Source of the DNA: Belnapia mucosa
GTDB lineage: Bacteria; Pseudomonadota; Alphaproteobacteria; Acetobacterales; Acetobacteraceae
Direction of reading: 5' to 3'
NCBI RefSeq assembly: GCF_016775475.1
Contig: NZ_JAEUXJ010000003.1
Location: forward strand, 419,033-483,032
Length of the DNA: 64,000 nt
Below, piece by piece: positions 27,921 to 37,113 of this stretch; position 1 is the stretch's first letter; each line of letters starts with the position of its first letter. Below the pieces are notes generated by a model. That model was not told where the DNA came from. It ran no database searches and saw nothing but the letters and a program-made list of their open reading frames with translations. A program made the translations under genes and the position numbers.

Positions 27921-29027
27921 TCAGCGGGCGTAACGGTGGGGGATGAAAGGCATGGGCGCGACGCGGGCCGCGAGCGGCCGGCCGCGCACGATCAACTCCA
28001 GGGCAGTGCCGTCCGCCGCATGGGCGCGGGCGACATAGCCCATGGCCATCGGGCCACCCAATGAGGGGCCGAAGCCGCCGGAGGTGATGCTGCCGACGGC
28101 CTCGCCGCCCGGCGCATGGATCATGGTCTCGCCCCGGGCCGGCTGCCGCCCCTCGGGCCGCAACCCGATACGGAGGCGCTGCGTGCTATTGGCCAACTCC
28201 TCCCGCACCCGCTCGGCGCCGGGGAAGTCCCAGCTCATGCGGCGGCGCTTGCCGATGCTCCAGGTGAGGGCGGCCTCGACCGGGCTGGTGCTCTCGTCGA
28301 TATCGACGCCGTAGAGGCAGAGCCCCGCCTCCAGCCGCAGCGAATCGCGGGCGCCGAGGCCGGCCGGCTGCACGCCGGGCAGGCCGAGCAGCTGCTTCGC
28401 CAGCGCCTCGGCGGCCTCGGCCGGGGCGCTGATCTCCCAGCCATCCTCGCCGGTATAGCCGCTGCGGCTGGCGATGACGGGGATGCCGGCGATCTCGGCC
28501 TGCGCGATGCCCATGAAGGACAGCGCGGTGAGCGCCGGGGCGACGGGCGCCATCGCCGGCGCGGCGCCCGGCCCCTGGAGGGCCAGCAGCGCCCGGTCCG
28601 GCAGGCGGCGCAGGGTGATGCCGGCGGGCAGGACGGACTCGATCAGCGCGAAATCGTCATGCTTGCGGCTGGCATTGACCACGACGAAGAGCCGGTCGCC
28701 GAGATTGGCCACCATGCAGTCGTCGAAGATGCCGCCCTCCGGCGTCATCAGCAAGGCGTAGCGCTGGCGGCCGGGCTTGAGGCCTTGGATATCGGCGGGC
28801 GTCACCCGCTCCAGCGCCGCCGCGGCGCCCTCGCCGTGCAATTCCGCCTGGCCCATATGGGAGACGTCGAAAAGGCCCGCAGCGCCGCGCACATGCAGGT
28901 GCTCGGCCATGATCCCGGCCGGGTATTGCACCGGCATGGCATAGCCGGCGAAGGCGACCATCCGGCCCCCCAGGGCACGGTGCAGGCCGGCAAGCGGTGT
29001 CTCGAGCAGCGATTCGGTCTCGGCCAC
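27921..29027 (-). CDS. gcvT: Aminomethyltransferase, glycine cleavage T protein
   Basis: 368 residues from a GTG with GGGGGA just upstream. GcvT transfers the one-carbon unit from GcvH to tetrahydrofolate and releases ammonia. Typical segments: [45 protein letters not shown] and [14 protein letters not shown]. First gene after the tandem glycine riboswitch, whose 3' end lies about 40 bases upstream of the start. Confidence 0.96.
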   Translation of the reverse strand: MAETESLLETPLAGLHRALGGRMVAFAGYAMPVQYPAGIMAEHLHVRGAAGLFDVSHMGQAELHGEGAAAALERVTPADIQGLKPGRQRYALLMTPEGGIFDDCMVANLGDRLFVVVNASRKHDDFALIESVLPAGITLRRLPDRALLALQGPGAAPAMAPVAPALTALSFMGIAQAEIAGIPVIASRSGYTGEDGWEISAPAEAAEALAKQLLGLPGVQPAGLGARDSLRLEAGLCLYGVDIDESTSPVEAALTWSIGKRRRMSWDFPGAERVREELANSTQRLRIGLRPEGRQPARGETMIHAPGGEAVGSITSGGFGPSLGGPMAMGYVARAHAADGTALELIVRGRPLAARVAPMPFIPHRYAR

Positions 29028-29069
29028 GGGTCCCCCGACCGCATCAGCGGCGTGAGTTGAAGTCCGTGG

Positions 29070-29258
29070 CCCCCCTCTGTCCGGTGAACCTGAGAGATTC
29101 GGCTGACGGCCTTGGGCCGGGCCTTACTCCTTCGGTGCCAATGCCTTGCGGCACCAGGCTTTCCAGAGGTCCCTTCTCCGCGCGGCCCTTCTGCCTGAGC
29201 GTTTCCGGGGGCCGGTTGCGCCTTCGGCGGGGGCGAAACCACCCCTCTCTCCCGCGCG
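29070..29258 (-). ncRNA. Tandem glycine riboswitch controlling gcvTHP
   Basis: Read on the minus strand, two consecutive aptamers match the glycine riboswitch. The first (about 29258-29180) has GCGGGAGAG, then GCCGAAGGCGCAA, then CGGAAACGCTCAGGCAGAAG. The second (about 29179-29070) has GGACCTCTGGAAAG, then CACCGAAGGAGTAAG, then GAATCTCTCAGG and GGACAGAGGGG. Both conserved internal loops and the short linker are present. Such tandem switches turn on glycine cleavage genes when glycine is high. The expression platform must be the next 40 bases, before the gcvT ribosome site; I see no clear terminator there, so translational control is more likely. Confidence 0.93.
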
Positions 29259-29319
29259 GTATCTACGGGTGCGCCTCTCTAGACCGCTCCGGGGCTGTGG
29301 CGCAATGCCAGGTTGGAGA

Positions 29320-29871
29320 TCAGCGCGGCCCACGCCTGCGATTCAGCGCGAGATCCGCCTCGGTCAGCTGGAAGGAGACCAGGATGCGGTAATCCCCAGC
29401 ACTGCGGCTCTCGCTGACCGGGAGGGAGAGCTGGACCGGCTCGCTCTGCAGGTTGGCTCGGGTCTCGTTGCGGCCGAAAGTGGCCCGCTCGACGAAGGCC
29501 TGGCGTTGCAGGATGGTCTCGTCCCGGCGGTCGATCACCGCCACGAACCAGGGCAGGTCCACGCTGCGCCCCTCGGCGGCGGCGCCCCGTTCCACATCGA
29601 AGGCGGCGGTCAGGGTCATCTCGATGCTGCGATCGCCCCGGCCGGCGGCGCAGCCCCCGTTCAGCCCGCGCAGCCGGGCATCGAATTCGAGGGTGGTGAG
29701 GTCCTGCGGCCCGCCGGGGCGATAGCGGGTGAGGTCGGCACCCTCCGCCAGAATGCCAGGGGACGGGCAGGCGGTCGGCAGCCGCGTGGCGAAGCCGCCA
29801 CCGCCGCATCCCTGCACCGTCAGGGCGGCCAGCAGCACCGCCGGCAGGACAACTCTTTTCCGCATTGCCAT
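29320..29871 (-). CDS. Putative lipoprotein
   Basis: 183 residues from the ATG ending at 29871; a GTG two codons earlier and an ATG two codons later are equally possible. The N-terminus is a lipoprotein signal (KRVVLPAVLLAALTVQGC, lipobox VQGC), so the mature protein is lipid-anchored at Cys. The rest is beta-rich (MTLTAAFDVERG, VQLSLPVSES, YRILVSFQLTEADL) and could be an envelope structural protein. Family not recognised. It lies between ispH (divergent) and the glycine riboswitch (downstream). Confidence 0.75.
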   Translation of the reverse strand: MAMRKRVVLPAVLLAALTVQGCGGGGFATRLPTACPSPGILAEGADLTRYRPGGPQDLTTLEFDARLRGLNGGCAAGRGDRSIEMTLTAAFDVERGAAAEGRSVDLPWFVAVIDRRDETILQRQAFVERATFGRNETRANLQSEPVQLSLPVSESRSAGDYRILVSFQLTEADLALNRRRGPR

Positions 29872-29983
29872 ATCCACCCCATATCCCCCTTGAGCCAGGA
29901 CGGCGGGCCGCTAGTGTGCGCCCCGCCCACTGTGCCCGCCGGCCCTTCGGCTCGGCAAATAGCGCCAGCGAGCGAGAGGCACC

Positions 29984-30973
29984 ATGGACCTGCACCCCGG
30001 CGCGACCGAATCCCCCCGCGCCCTGCCCCGCCTGAATGTCCTCCTGGCCGGCCCGCGCGGCTTCTGCGCCGGCGTGGACCGGGCCATCAAGATCGTCGAG
30101 GAGGCGATCCGCCGCTACGGCGCCCCCGTCTATGTCCGGCACGAAATCGTGCACAACCGTTTCGTGGTCGAAAGCCTGGAACGGCAGGGTGCCGTCTTCG
30201 TCGAGGAGCTAGGCGAGGTGCCGGACGACGCGCCGGTGGTCTTCTCCGCCCATGGCGTGCCGAAATCGGTCCCGGCCGAGGCCGGCCGCCGCAAGCTCTT
30301 CTACCTCGATGCCACCTGCCCGCTGGTCAGCAAGGTCCATCGCGAGGCCGAGCAGCATTTCAGCCGCGGCCGGCACCTCCTGCTGATCGGCCATGCCGGC
30401 CATCCGGAGGTGGTCGGGACCATGGGCCAGCTCCCCGAAGGGACGGTGACCCTGATCGAGGATGCCGAGCAGGCCCGCACCGTGCCGGTCCCGAGCGGCC
30501 GGCCGCTCGCCTTCATCACCCAGACCACGCTCTCGGTCGATGACACGGCGGATATCGTGGCGGCGCTGCGGGAGCGCTTCCCCGAGGTGCATGCCCCGGC
30601 CAAGGAGGATATCTGCTACGCCACCACCAACCGCCAGGCGGCGGTGAAGGCGATCGCCAACCGGGCGGAGCTGATGGTGGTGGTGGGCGCGCCCAATTCC
30701 TCCAACTCGCTGCGGCTGGTGGAGGTGGCGGAGCGCGCCGGCTGCCCGCGGGCGGTGATGGTGCAGCGCGGCCGCGACCTCGATCTGGCGTTGGCACAGG
30801 GCGTCTCCACCATCGGAATCACCGCCGGCGCCAGCGCACCCGAGGTGCTGGTCGAGGAGGTGCTGGCCCGGCTGCGCGAGGGCTTCGAGCTCTCGATCGA
30901 GGAGGTGGTGGTGGCGGAGGAGACGGTGACCTTCAAGCTGCCGGCCGCCCTGCAGACCGAAGCCGCCCGCTAG
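29984..30973 (+). CDS. ispH: 4-hydroxy-3-methylbut-2-enyl diphosphate reductase IspH
   Basis: 329 residues. IspH makes IPP and DMAPP, the last step of the MEP isoprenoid pathway, which supplies carotenoid and bacteriochlorophyll side chains. The three iron-sulfur cysteines are Cys28 ([11 protein letters not shown]), Cys112 ([11 protein letters not shown]) and Cys211 ([11 protein letters not shown]); SAHGVP and PNSSNS are also present. Followed 9 bases later by thrB and then rnhA, an order conserved in many alphaproteobacteria. Confidence 0.97.
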   Translation: MDLHPGATESPRALPRLNVLLAGPRGFCAGVDRAIKIVEEAIRRYGAPVYVRHEIVHNRFVVESLERQGAVFVEELGEVPDDAPVVFSAHGVPKSVPAEAGRRKLFYLDATCPLVSKVHREAEQHFSRGRHLLLIGHAGHPEVVGTMGQLPEGTVTLIEDAEQARTVPVPSGRPLAFITQTTLSVDDTADIVAALRERFPEVHAPAKEDICYATTNRQAAVKAIANRAELMVVVGAPNSSNSLRLVEVAERAGCPRAVMVQRGRDLDLALAQGVSTIGITAGASAPEVLVEEVLARLREGFELSIEEVVVAEETVTFKLPAALQTEAAR

Positions 30974-30982
30974 CCCTCCCGC

Positions 30983-31963
30983 ATGGCCGTCTATACCGAA
31001 GTCTCGGATGAGGCGCTGCGCGCCTTCCTCGCCGATTACGCGTTGGGCGAATTGCTCGCCTTCCGCGGCATCGCCGAGGGAGTGGAGAATTCCAACTACG
31101 CGCTGAAGACCACGGCGGGCGACTTCATCCTCACCCTTTATGAGAAGCGGGTCGATCCGGCGGAGCTGCCCTGGTTCCTGGCGCTGATGCAGCATCTGGC
31201 CGCACGCGGCCTGCGCTGCCCGCAACCGGTCGAGGCGCGGGACGGGGCCGCGCTGCGCCAGCTGGCCGGGCGGCCGGCGGCGATCTGCACCTTCCTCCCC
31301 GGCGTCTGGCCGCGGCGGGTCCGGCCGGAGCATGCGCGCCCGCTCGGCGAGGCGCTGGCGGGGCTGCACCGGGCCAGCGAGGATTTCACCGCGACCCGCC
31401 CGAACGGCCTCGGCCCCGCCGCCTGGATGCCGCTGCTGGATCGCTGCCGCGCGGGCGGCGATGCGGTGCGGCCAGGGCTGATCGCCGAGCTGGATGCGGC
31501 GCTGGCGGCGATCCTCGCGGCCTGGCCGGCGCCGGGCGCGCTGCCGGTCGGGCAGATCCATGCGGACCTTTTCCCCGACAATGTCTTCTTCCTCGACGGG
31601 CCGGACGGGAAGCCGGTGGTCTCCGGCATCATCGACTTCTACTTCGCCTGCACCGACCTGCTGGCCTATGACGTCGCAGTCTGCCTGAACGCCTGGTGCT
31701 TCGAGCCGGACCTGTCCTTCAACGTGACGCGGGCGCGGGCGCTGCTGGCTGGCTACCAGCGGGTGCGGCCGCTGCTGGCGGAGGAGCGGGCGGCGCTGCC
31801 GCTGCTCTGCCGCGGAGCGGCGATCCGCTTCCTGCTGACCCGCCTCTATGACTGGATGGCGACGCCGCCGGGTGCGCTGGTGACGCGGAAGGATCCGCTG
31901 GAATACCTGGCGAAGCTGCGCTTCTTCGCCGCGGCCGAGGGGGCTGGCGCACTTGGCCTCTGA
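30983..31963 (+). CDS. thrB: Homoserine kinase (ThrB, aminoglycoside-phosphotransferase fold)
   Basis: 326 residues of the kinase fold used by alphaproteobacterial homoserine kinases, not the GHMP type. Seen: [15 protein letters not shown] near the start, the catalytic loop [14 protein letters not shown] and the metal-binding [17 protein letters not shown]. It phosphorylates homoserine for threonine synthesis. rnhA starts inside its last 11 bases. Confidence 0.93.
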   Translation: MAVYTEVSDEALRAFLADYALGELLAFRGIAEGVENSNYALKTTAGDFILTLYEKRVDPAELPWFLALMQHLAARGLRCPQPVEARDGAALRQLAGRPAAICTFLPGVWPRRVRPEHARPLGEALAGLHRASEDFTATRPNGLGPAAWMPLLDRCRAGGDAVRPGLIAELDAALAAILAAWPAPGALPVGQIHADLFPDNVFFLDGPDGKPVVSGIIDFYFACTDLLAYDVAVCLNAWCFEPDLSFNVTRARALLAGYQRVRPLLAEERAALPLLCRGAAIRFLLTRLYDWMATPPGALVTRKDPLEYLAKLRFFAAAEGAGALGL

Positions 31964-32411
31964 GGACGCGACCCCCGCGGCGCCGGTCGAGATCTGGACC
32001 GATGGCGGCTGCAAGCCCAATCCCGGCCCGGGCGGCTGGGCGGCGATCCTGCGCTATGGCGAAACCGAGCGGGAGCTGTCGGGCGGCGACCCGGCGACGA
32101 CCAACAACCGGATGGAGCTGATGGCGGCGATCAGCGCGCTGGAGGCGCTGAAGCGCCCCTGCCGCGTGGTGCTGCACACTGACAGCGAATATGTCCGCAA
32201 CGGCATCAGCCGCTGGATCAATGGATGGGTGCGGAACAACTGGCGCAACTCGGCGAAGGAGCCGGTGGCGAACATGGCGCTGTGGCAGCGCCTGCTGGCC
32301 GCCGCCAAGCCGCATGAGGTCGAGTGGCGCTGGGTGCGCGGCCATGCCGGCGACCCGATGAACGAACGGGCCGACCGGCTGGCGACGGAGGCGAGGCTGA
32401 AACTGGGCTAG
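31953..32411 (+). CDS. rnhA: Ribonuclease HI
   Basis: 152 residues with a TTG start at 31953 that overlaps thrB; no other start precedes the catalytic core. The four acidic residues of RNase HI are present: Asp17 ([14 protein letters not shown]), Glu55 (NNRMELMAA), Asp77 (HTDSEY) and Asp141 (ADRLA). It removes RNA from RNA-DNA hybrids. Convergent with the chemosensory operon, with 12 bases between the stops. Confidence 0.95.
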   Translation: MASEDATPAAPVEIWTDGGCKPNPGPGGWAAILRYGETERELSGGDPATTNNRMELMAAISALEALKRPCRVVLHTDSEYVRNGISRWINGWVRNNWRNSAKEPVANMALWQRLLAAAKPHEVEWRWVRGHAGDPMNERADRLATEARLKLG

Positions 32412-32423
32412 CGGGGCGCCGCC

Positions 32424-34304
32424 CTAGGCCGGCGCACACAGCTCCGCCACCAGCCGCGCCAGTTCGGCCGGCTGGAACGGCTTGCGGATCACCGGCAGGT
32501 CCCGCGGCACCTTGTCCAGATCGGCATAGCCGGTCATCAGCAGTACCGGCACGCTCGGCCGAAGGCCGCGGGCATGATGGGCGAGCTCGACCCCGCTGAC
32601 CCGCGGCATGGCGAAATCGGTGATCAGCAGCTCGACGGGTTCGCTGGCCAGCAGCCGCAGGGCGCTGTCGGCATCGCCGGCCTCGATCGTCTCATGGCCC
32701 ATTTCGCGCAGGATGGCGCTGGTGACCTCGCGCACATCGGCCTCGTCATCGGCGACGAGGATGCGCACCGGGTGGTCCGCATGCGGCACCGTGCCGGACT
32801 CGGCCTCCGGTGCCGGCGCATCGGCCGGGCTGGACCGCGGCAGGGTCAGCTCGACCGTGGTCCCCTCCCCCAATCGGGAGGCAATGCGGATCGCCCCCCC
32901 CGATTGCTGCGCCATGCCATGCGCCATGGACAGGCCGAGCCCGGTGCCCGAGCCGACCTCCTTGGTGGTGAAGAAAGGTTCGAAGACCCGGCTCAGCACC
33001 TCCGGCGGAATGCCGGAGCCGGTGTCCCGGACCGAGACCACCACGTAATCCCCGGCGGGGAGCTCCGGATCCTCCCCGGCCGCGATCCGCAGGTTGCGGG
33101 TGGCGATCACGACGGTGCCGCCGCCGCCCATCGCATCCCGAGCATTCACGCAAAGGTTGAGGACGACGAGCTCGAGCTGGTCCGGATCGATCTTGGCCGG
33201 CCAGAGATCGGGATCGAGCTGCTGTTCCAGTTGCACGCCGCCGCCGAGGCTGCGGGCCAGAAGGTCGCCCATGCCGGCCAGCAGCTGGTTGATGCTGGTC
33301 GGGCGGAGCATCAGGCTGCGCTGCCGGCTGAAGCTCAGCAGCCGCTGCGTCAGCGATGCGCCGCGCTCCGCCGCCGCCAGCGCCACGCCGAGCAGCCGGG
33401 CCGAGCGCGCGGGATCGATGCCCGGCTGGGTCGCGATGCGCAGGCTGCCGATGATGGCCGTCAGCAGGTTGTTGAAATCATGCGCGACGCCGCCCGCCAG
33501 CGTCCCCAGCGCCTGCATCTTGTCGGCTTGGCGCAGCCGCGCCTCCAGCCGGCGCGCCTCGGTCACCTCGCGCTCGATGGTGGCAAGCCATTCGATGCGG
33601 CCGTCGCGCCCGGGGATCGGGATGCGGCTGACCTCGAAATGCCGGCTCTCGGGGCCGTCGCCGCCCCGTTCGATACTGGTGACGCCGGGCTGGCCCTCGC
33701 GCCGCGCCGCCTCATCCGCCGCCGCCAGCGCCGCCGCCCCATCCGCGGCCAGGAATTCCTCCTCGCGCCGGCCGAGGCAGGCGGCGACATCCACCCCGAG
33801 CGAGGCGGCCTTCACCGCGTTCAGCCGGATGAAACGGCCGTCACGGTCTTTGAAGGACAGCGCGTCCTGCGAATGCTCCAGCAGCCCGCGCAGCAGGCGC
33901 TGCTCGGTCTCCAGCGCGCGGGCGAGGCGATAGCGCTCCCGCGCGCCGGCGACCATGCCGCGCAGCGCCGCCGGGTCCCAGGGCTTCGGCGAATAGCCGG
34001 CGATGCGGCCATTATTGATGGCCCGGACCACCGCCTCCAGATCGGCATAGCCGGTCAGCAGCAGCGCCTCCGCGGCCGAGACGCGGCGCGCCTCGGCCAG
34101 GAAGGCATCGCCGTTCATTCCCGGCATGCGCTGGTCGGAGATGATCACCGCGATATGCGGGTCGCTGCGCAACAGCTCGAGCGCTTCCGCCGGCGAATGG
34201 GCGGCGAGCACGACATGGTCCTCTTCGAGGAGATCCTCCAGCGCGATCAGGATCTCCGGCTCGTCATCGACGACCAGGACCTTCTCCGGGGCCATGCCGC
34301 TCAT
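32424..34304 (-). CDS. Hybrid histidine kinase, REC-PAS-HisKA-HATPase-REC
   Basis: 626 residues, last gene of the chemosensory operon and coupled to the preceding kinase by ATGA. Order: receiver 1 (Asp57 in ISDQRMPGMNGD), PAS-like domain (about 135-245), HisKA with phospho-His275 (GGVAHDFNNLL), HATPase ([20 protein letters not shown]), and C-terminal receiver with Asp563 (LLITDFAMPRVSG). No membrane helix, so it is cytoplasmic. The N-terminal receiver suggests it takes phosphoryl groups or control from CheA or the neighbouring kinase. With no DNA-binding or GGDEF output in the operon, its own target lies elsewhere. Confidence 0.88.
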   Translation of the reverse strand: MSGMAPEKVLVVDDEPEILIALEDLLEEDHVVLAAHSPAEALELLRSDPHIAVIISDQRMPGMNGDAFLAEARRVSAAEALLLTGYADLEAVVRAINNGRIAGYSPKPWDPAALRGMVAGARERYRLARALETEQRLLRGLLEHSQDALSFKDRDGRFIRLNAVKAASLGVDVAACLGRREEEFLAADGAAALAAADEAARREGQPGVTSIERGGDGPESRHFEVSRIPIPGRDGRIEWLATIEREVTEARRLEARLRQADKMQALGTLAGGVAHDFNNLLTAIIGSLRIATQPGIDPARSARLLGVALAAAERGASLTQRLLSFSRQRSLMLRPTSINQLLAGMGDLLARSLGGGVQLEQQLDPDLWPAKIDPDQLELVVLNLCVNARDAMGGGGTVVIATRNLRIAAGEDPELPAGDYVVVSVRDTGSGIPPEVLSRVFEPFFTTKEVGSGTGLGLSMAHGMAQQSGGAIRIASRLGEGTTVELTLPRSSPADAPAPEAESGTVPHADHPVRILVADDEADVREVTSAILREMGHETIEAGDADSALRLLASEPVELLITDFAMPRVSGVELAHHARGLRPSVPVLLMTGYADLDKVPRDLPVIRKPFQPAELARLVAELCAPA

Positions 34305-36058
34305 GCCGCCGTACTCTCCTGCGGCCGGCGCAACGGCACGGCAATGGTGAAGCGCGCGCCGCCCAGCGGCGCCTGGTCCACTGCGATCGTCCCCTCATGG
34401 CTGCGGACGACGCTATAGGCGATGGACAGGCCGAGGCCGGTTCCGGCGCCGACCGGCTTGGTGGTGAAGAAGGGCTCGAAGACCCGCTCGCGCAGCTCCG
34501 CCGGCACGCCCGGCCCGGAATCGGCGATCTCGATGACGTAGCGGTCGGCATCGCTGCGCGTCGCGATCGCGATCGTGCCGGCGCCCTCGATGGCATCCAG
34601 GGAATTGCCGATGATGTTCATGACCACTTGGTTCAGCAGCGCGGGCGAGCAGTGCAGCAGCCGCCCGGCGCGATAGTCCCGCGTCACGGTGATCCGGTCG
34701 CCGATCTTGTTGCCGAGCAGCGTGAGGACCGTCTCCACCGCTTCCGGCACATCCACATCCTGGAAGCCGCCATCATCGAGGCGGGAGAAGCGGCGGAGCT
34801 TGAGCACGAGATCCTGGATGCGCTGCAGGCCGAGTGTGGTCGAGCGGATGCGCTCGCGGCACTTGCCGAGCGTCGCCGCGGCCTCGGGCCGGTCCTGCAC
34901 CGCCGGCTCCAGCCGGCCGAGCAGGCGCTCCGCCGTGCCCTGATGCGCCAGAATGAAGGCGAGCGGGTTGTTGATCTCATGTGCGATGCCGGCAACCAGT
35001 TCGCCGAGCGAGGCCAGCTTGGCGGCCTGCACCAGCTGCGCCTGCGCCTCAACGATCTGGCGGTTCTTCGCCGCCAGCTCGGCATTGGCCTGGGCCAGCG
35101 CCTCGGCGAGCGAGGCCCTGGCCGCCGCCGCCGCGGCTTCCGCCCGGGCCCGGGCGACCTCCAGGGCGTGCTGCCGCGTCTCCGCCTCCAGGCGGCGGTT
35201 CTCGTCCTGCAGCAGCTTGCGCCGGGCGATGGCGCGGATGCGCACGCCGAGCACATCGGCGCCGGCCGTGGCGGGCAGCAGGTCGTCCGCCCCAGCCTCG
35301 AAGGCCTCGGCCAGCAGCGCGCGGGGCGGCGGGTCGTCGCCGCCGATCGCCGCGATCTGGAAGAAGGGCGCCTCGCCGCCCGAGGGGCCGGTACCGCTGC
35401 GCAGCGCGGCCAGGCGGCGGCAGAGCTCGAAGCCGTCGAAGCCGGCGCCCATCACCCGCACCAGCACGCAATCCCAGGCGGCCTCGCTGCCGCCGATGGC
35501 GGCAAGCGCCTCCGCCGGCCCGGCCGCCATCTCCACCGCATAGCCACTGTCGGACAGCAGCCGGGCAAGCCAGAGCCGGGAGGTCGCGCTGTCATCCACC
35601 ACCAGCAGCCGGGCCCGGCGCAGGGCGGTGAATGCGCCGGCCTCCCCGGCTGCCTCCCCCGCCGGGGCGGGCCGGCCACGCAGCAGGGCGCGGACCCGCA
35701 GCAGCAGCAGGTCCAGCCCGGCCGATTTCGGCACATAGGCATCGGCGCCGCTTTCCAGCCCCTGCCGCTCCAGCCCCTGCTCGCGCCCCTCGGTCAGCAT
35801 CAGCACCGGCACGCGGCGGGTGCGGGTGTTCAGCTTCACCTGGCGCGACAGCTCGTCGCCATTCATCCCCGGCAGGTGGTAGTCGGCGATGATCAGGTCG
35901 GGCAGCGCGCCGTTCAGGGCCTCGAGCGCGGCCTCGGCGCTGGCCGCGCGCGCCACCTCGAAGCCGCCGCCTTCCAGCAGCCGGCGGACCTGCAGCGCCT
36001 GGGTGTCGGAATCCTCTACGACCAGGATCCGCGCGGCGGGCTCGGTGGTGGCGCTCAT
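34301..36058 (-). CDS. CheS3-like histidine kinase with two N-terminal receivers
   Basis: 585 residues, coupled to cheB (ATGA). Receiver 1 has Asp59 ([14 protein letters not shown]). Receiver 2 (about 148-265) keeps the DDSATSR acidic pocket, but the phospho-acceptor position is Arg201 ([13 protein letters not shown]), so it cannot be phosphorylated normally. A long coiled coil (about 283-345) leads to HisKA with His360 ([11 protein letters not shown]) and a HATPase ([18 protein letters not shown]). The layout recalls CheS3 of Rhodospirillum centenum Che3, whose receivers are phosphorylated by CheA3; I recall a PAS domain there, which I do not see here. Orthology is inference. Confidence 0.85.
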   Translation of the reverse strand: MSATTEPAARILVVEDSDTQALQVRRLLEGGGFEVARAASAEAALEALNGALPDLIIADYHLPGMNGDELSRQVKLNTRTRRVPVLMLTEGREQGLERQGLESGADAYVPKSAGLDLLLLRVRALLRGRPAPAGEAAGEAGAFTALRRARLLVVDDSATSRLWLARLLSDSGYAVEMAAGPAEALAAIGGSEAAWDCVLVRVMGAGFDGFELCRRLAALRSGTGPSGGEAPFFQIAAIGGDDPPPRALLAEAFEAGADDLLPATAGADVLGVRIRAIARRKLLQDENRRLEAETRQHALEVARARAEAAAAAARASLAEALAQANAELAAKNRQIVEAQAQLVQAAKLASLGELVAGIAHEINNPLAFILAHQGTAERLLGRLEPAVQDRPEAAATLGKCRERIRSTTLGLQRIQDLVLKLRRFSRLDDGGFQDVDVPEAVETVLTLLGNKIGDRITVTRDYRAGRLLHCSPALLNQVVMNIIGNSLDAIEGAGTIAIATRSDADRYVIEIADSGPGVPAELRERVFEPFFTTKPVGAGTGLGLSIAYSVVRSHEGTIAVDQAPLGGARFTIAVPLRRPQESTAA

Positions 36059-37113
36059 CCCGCGGGTCTCCCGCCCTGCACCAGGCGCAGCACGCGCGGC
36101 GCGATCAGCGGCAGGGGCAGGGACAGGCTGGACCCACCCAGGCGCACCGCCGCGGCCGGCATGCCGAAGACCACGGCCGTGCTCTCATCCTCCGTGATGG
36201 TCAATCCCCCTTGCCGGCGCAGCGCAACCAGGCCGCGGGCGCCGTCCTCACCCATTCCGGTCAGTATGATCCCGGAACCGCTGGAACCATAGACCTCGGC
36301 GATGGAATGGAACATGGCCGTGGCCGCCGGGCGCTGCCCGCCCACGGGCGGGTCGCGCGTCAGTCGCAAGGTCCGGTCCGGGCCGATGCGGAGATGCTGG
36401 TCCCCCGGCGCCACATGGACCCGCCCCGGCTGCGGTACCTCGCCTTCCTGGGCCAGCGCGACCTTCGGCGGCACCACCCCGTCGAGCCAGGCGGCGAAGC
36501 CTTCCATGAAGGCGGCGCCCATATGCTGGACCAGAAGGATCGGCACCGGGAAATCCGCCGGCAGCGCGCCGAGCAGCTTCGCCAGGGCCTGCGGCCCGCC
36601 GGTCGAGGCCGCGATGCCGATCAGCGCCGGCCGGTCCGGCAGGGCGAGCGGCGGGCCCGGCGGCCGCGGCGACAGGCGGGTGCCGATATCGCGGCGGCGG
36701 ATCAGCGGCACATCGCTCATGATGAAGAGCTGGGTGCAGATATGGTCCGCCAGCGCATCATAGCCGGCGGTCGCCACGCCCACCGGCTTCTCCACCACCG
36801 ACAGGGCCCCAGCCCGCAGCGCGTTCATCGAGATGCGGAGCGAGTCGTCCTCGACGCTGTCGGCGATCACGACGATGGGCGTCGGCTGCTCCGCCATGAT
36901 CCGGCGCGTCGCCTCGAGCCCGTCCATGCCGGGCAGGCGGATATCCATGGAGATGACATCGGGCTTCACCCGCGGCAGCTCCTGCAGCGCCTCCTCGGCC
37001 GAGCCGACCGCGGCCACCAGCGCGAGGCGCGGGTCGCGCGCGACGATATGGGCCAGCAGGTGCCGCACCACCGCCGAATCCTCGACGATCATGACCCGGA
37101 CCGGCGCCTTCAC
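36055..37113 (-). CDS. cheB: Chemotaxis methylesterase/response regulator CheB
   Basis: 352 residues. Receiver with Asp57 (VISMDIRLPGMDG), then the methylesterase domain with catalytic triad Ser170 (IAASTGGPQ), His197 (LLVQHMGAAF) and Asp290 (ILTGMGEDGARG). It removes methyl groups from receptor glutamates as feedback. GTG start coupled to cheA (GTGA) and its stop coupled to the next kinase. Confidence 0.95.
   Translation of the reverse strand: MKAPVRVMIVEDSAVVRHLLAHIVARDPRLALVAAVGSAEEALQELPRVKPDVISMDIRLPGMDGLEATRRIMAEQPTPIVVIADSVEDDSLRISMNALRAGALSVVEKPVGVATAGYDALADHICTQLFIMSDVPLIRRRDIGTRLSPRPPGPPLALPDRPALIGIAASTGGPQALAKLLGALPADFPVPILLVQHMGAAFMEGFAAWLDGVVPPKVALAQEGEVPQPGRVHVAPGDQHLRIGPDRTLRLTRDPPVGGQRPAATAMFHSIAEVYGSSGSGIILTGMGEDGARGLVALRRQGGLTITEDESTAVVFGMPAAAVRLGGSSLSLPLPLIAPRVLRLVQGGRPAG

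Noticed and set aside
30209..32020. 603-codon minus-strand frame opposite ispH, thrB and rnhA
   Set aside because: Spans three certain genes in antisense with no recognisable domain.
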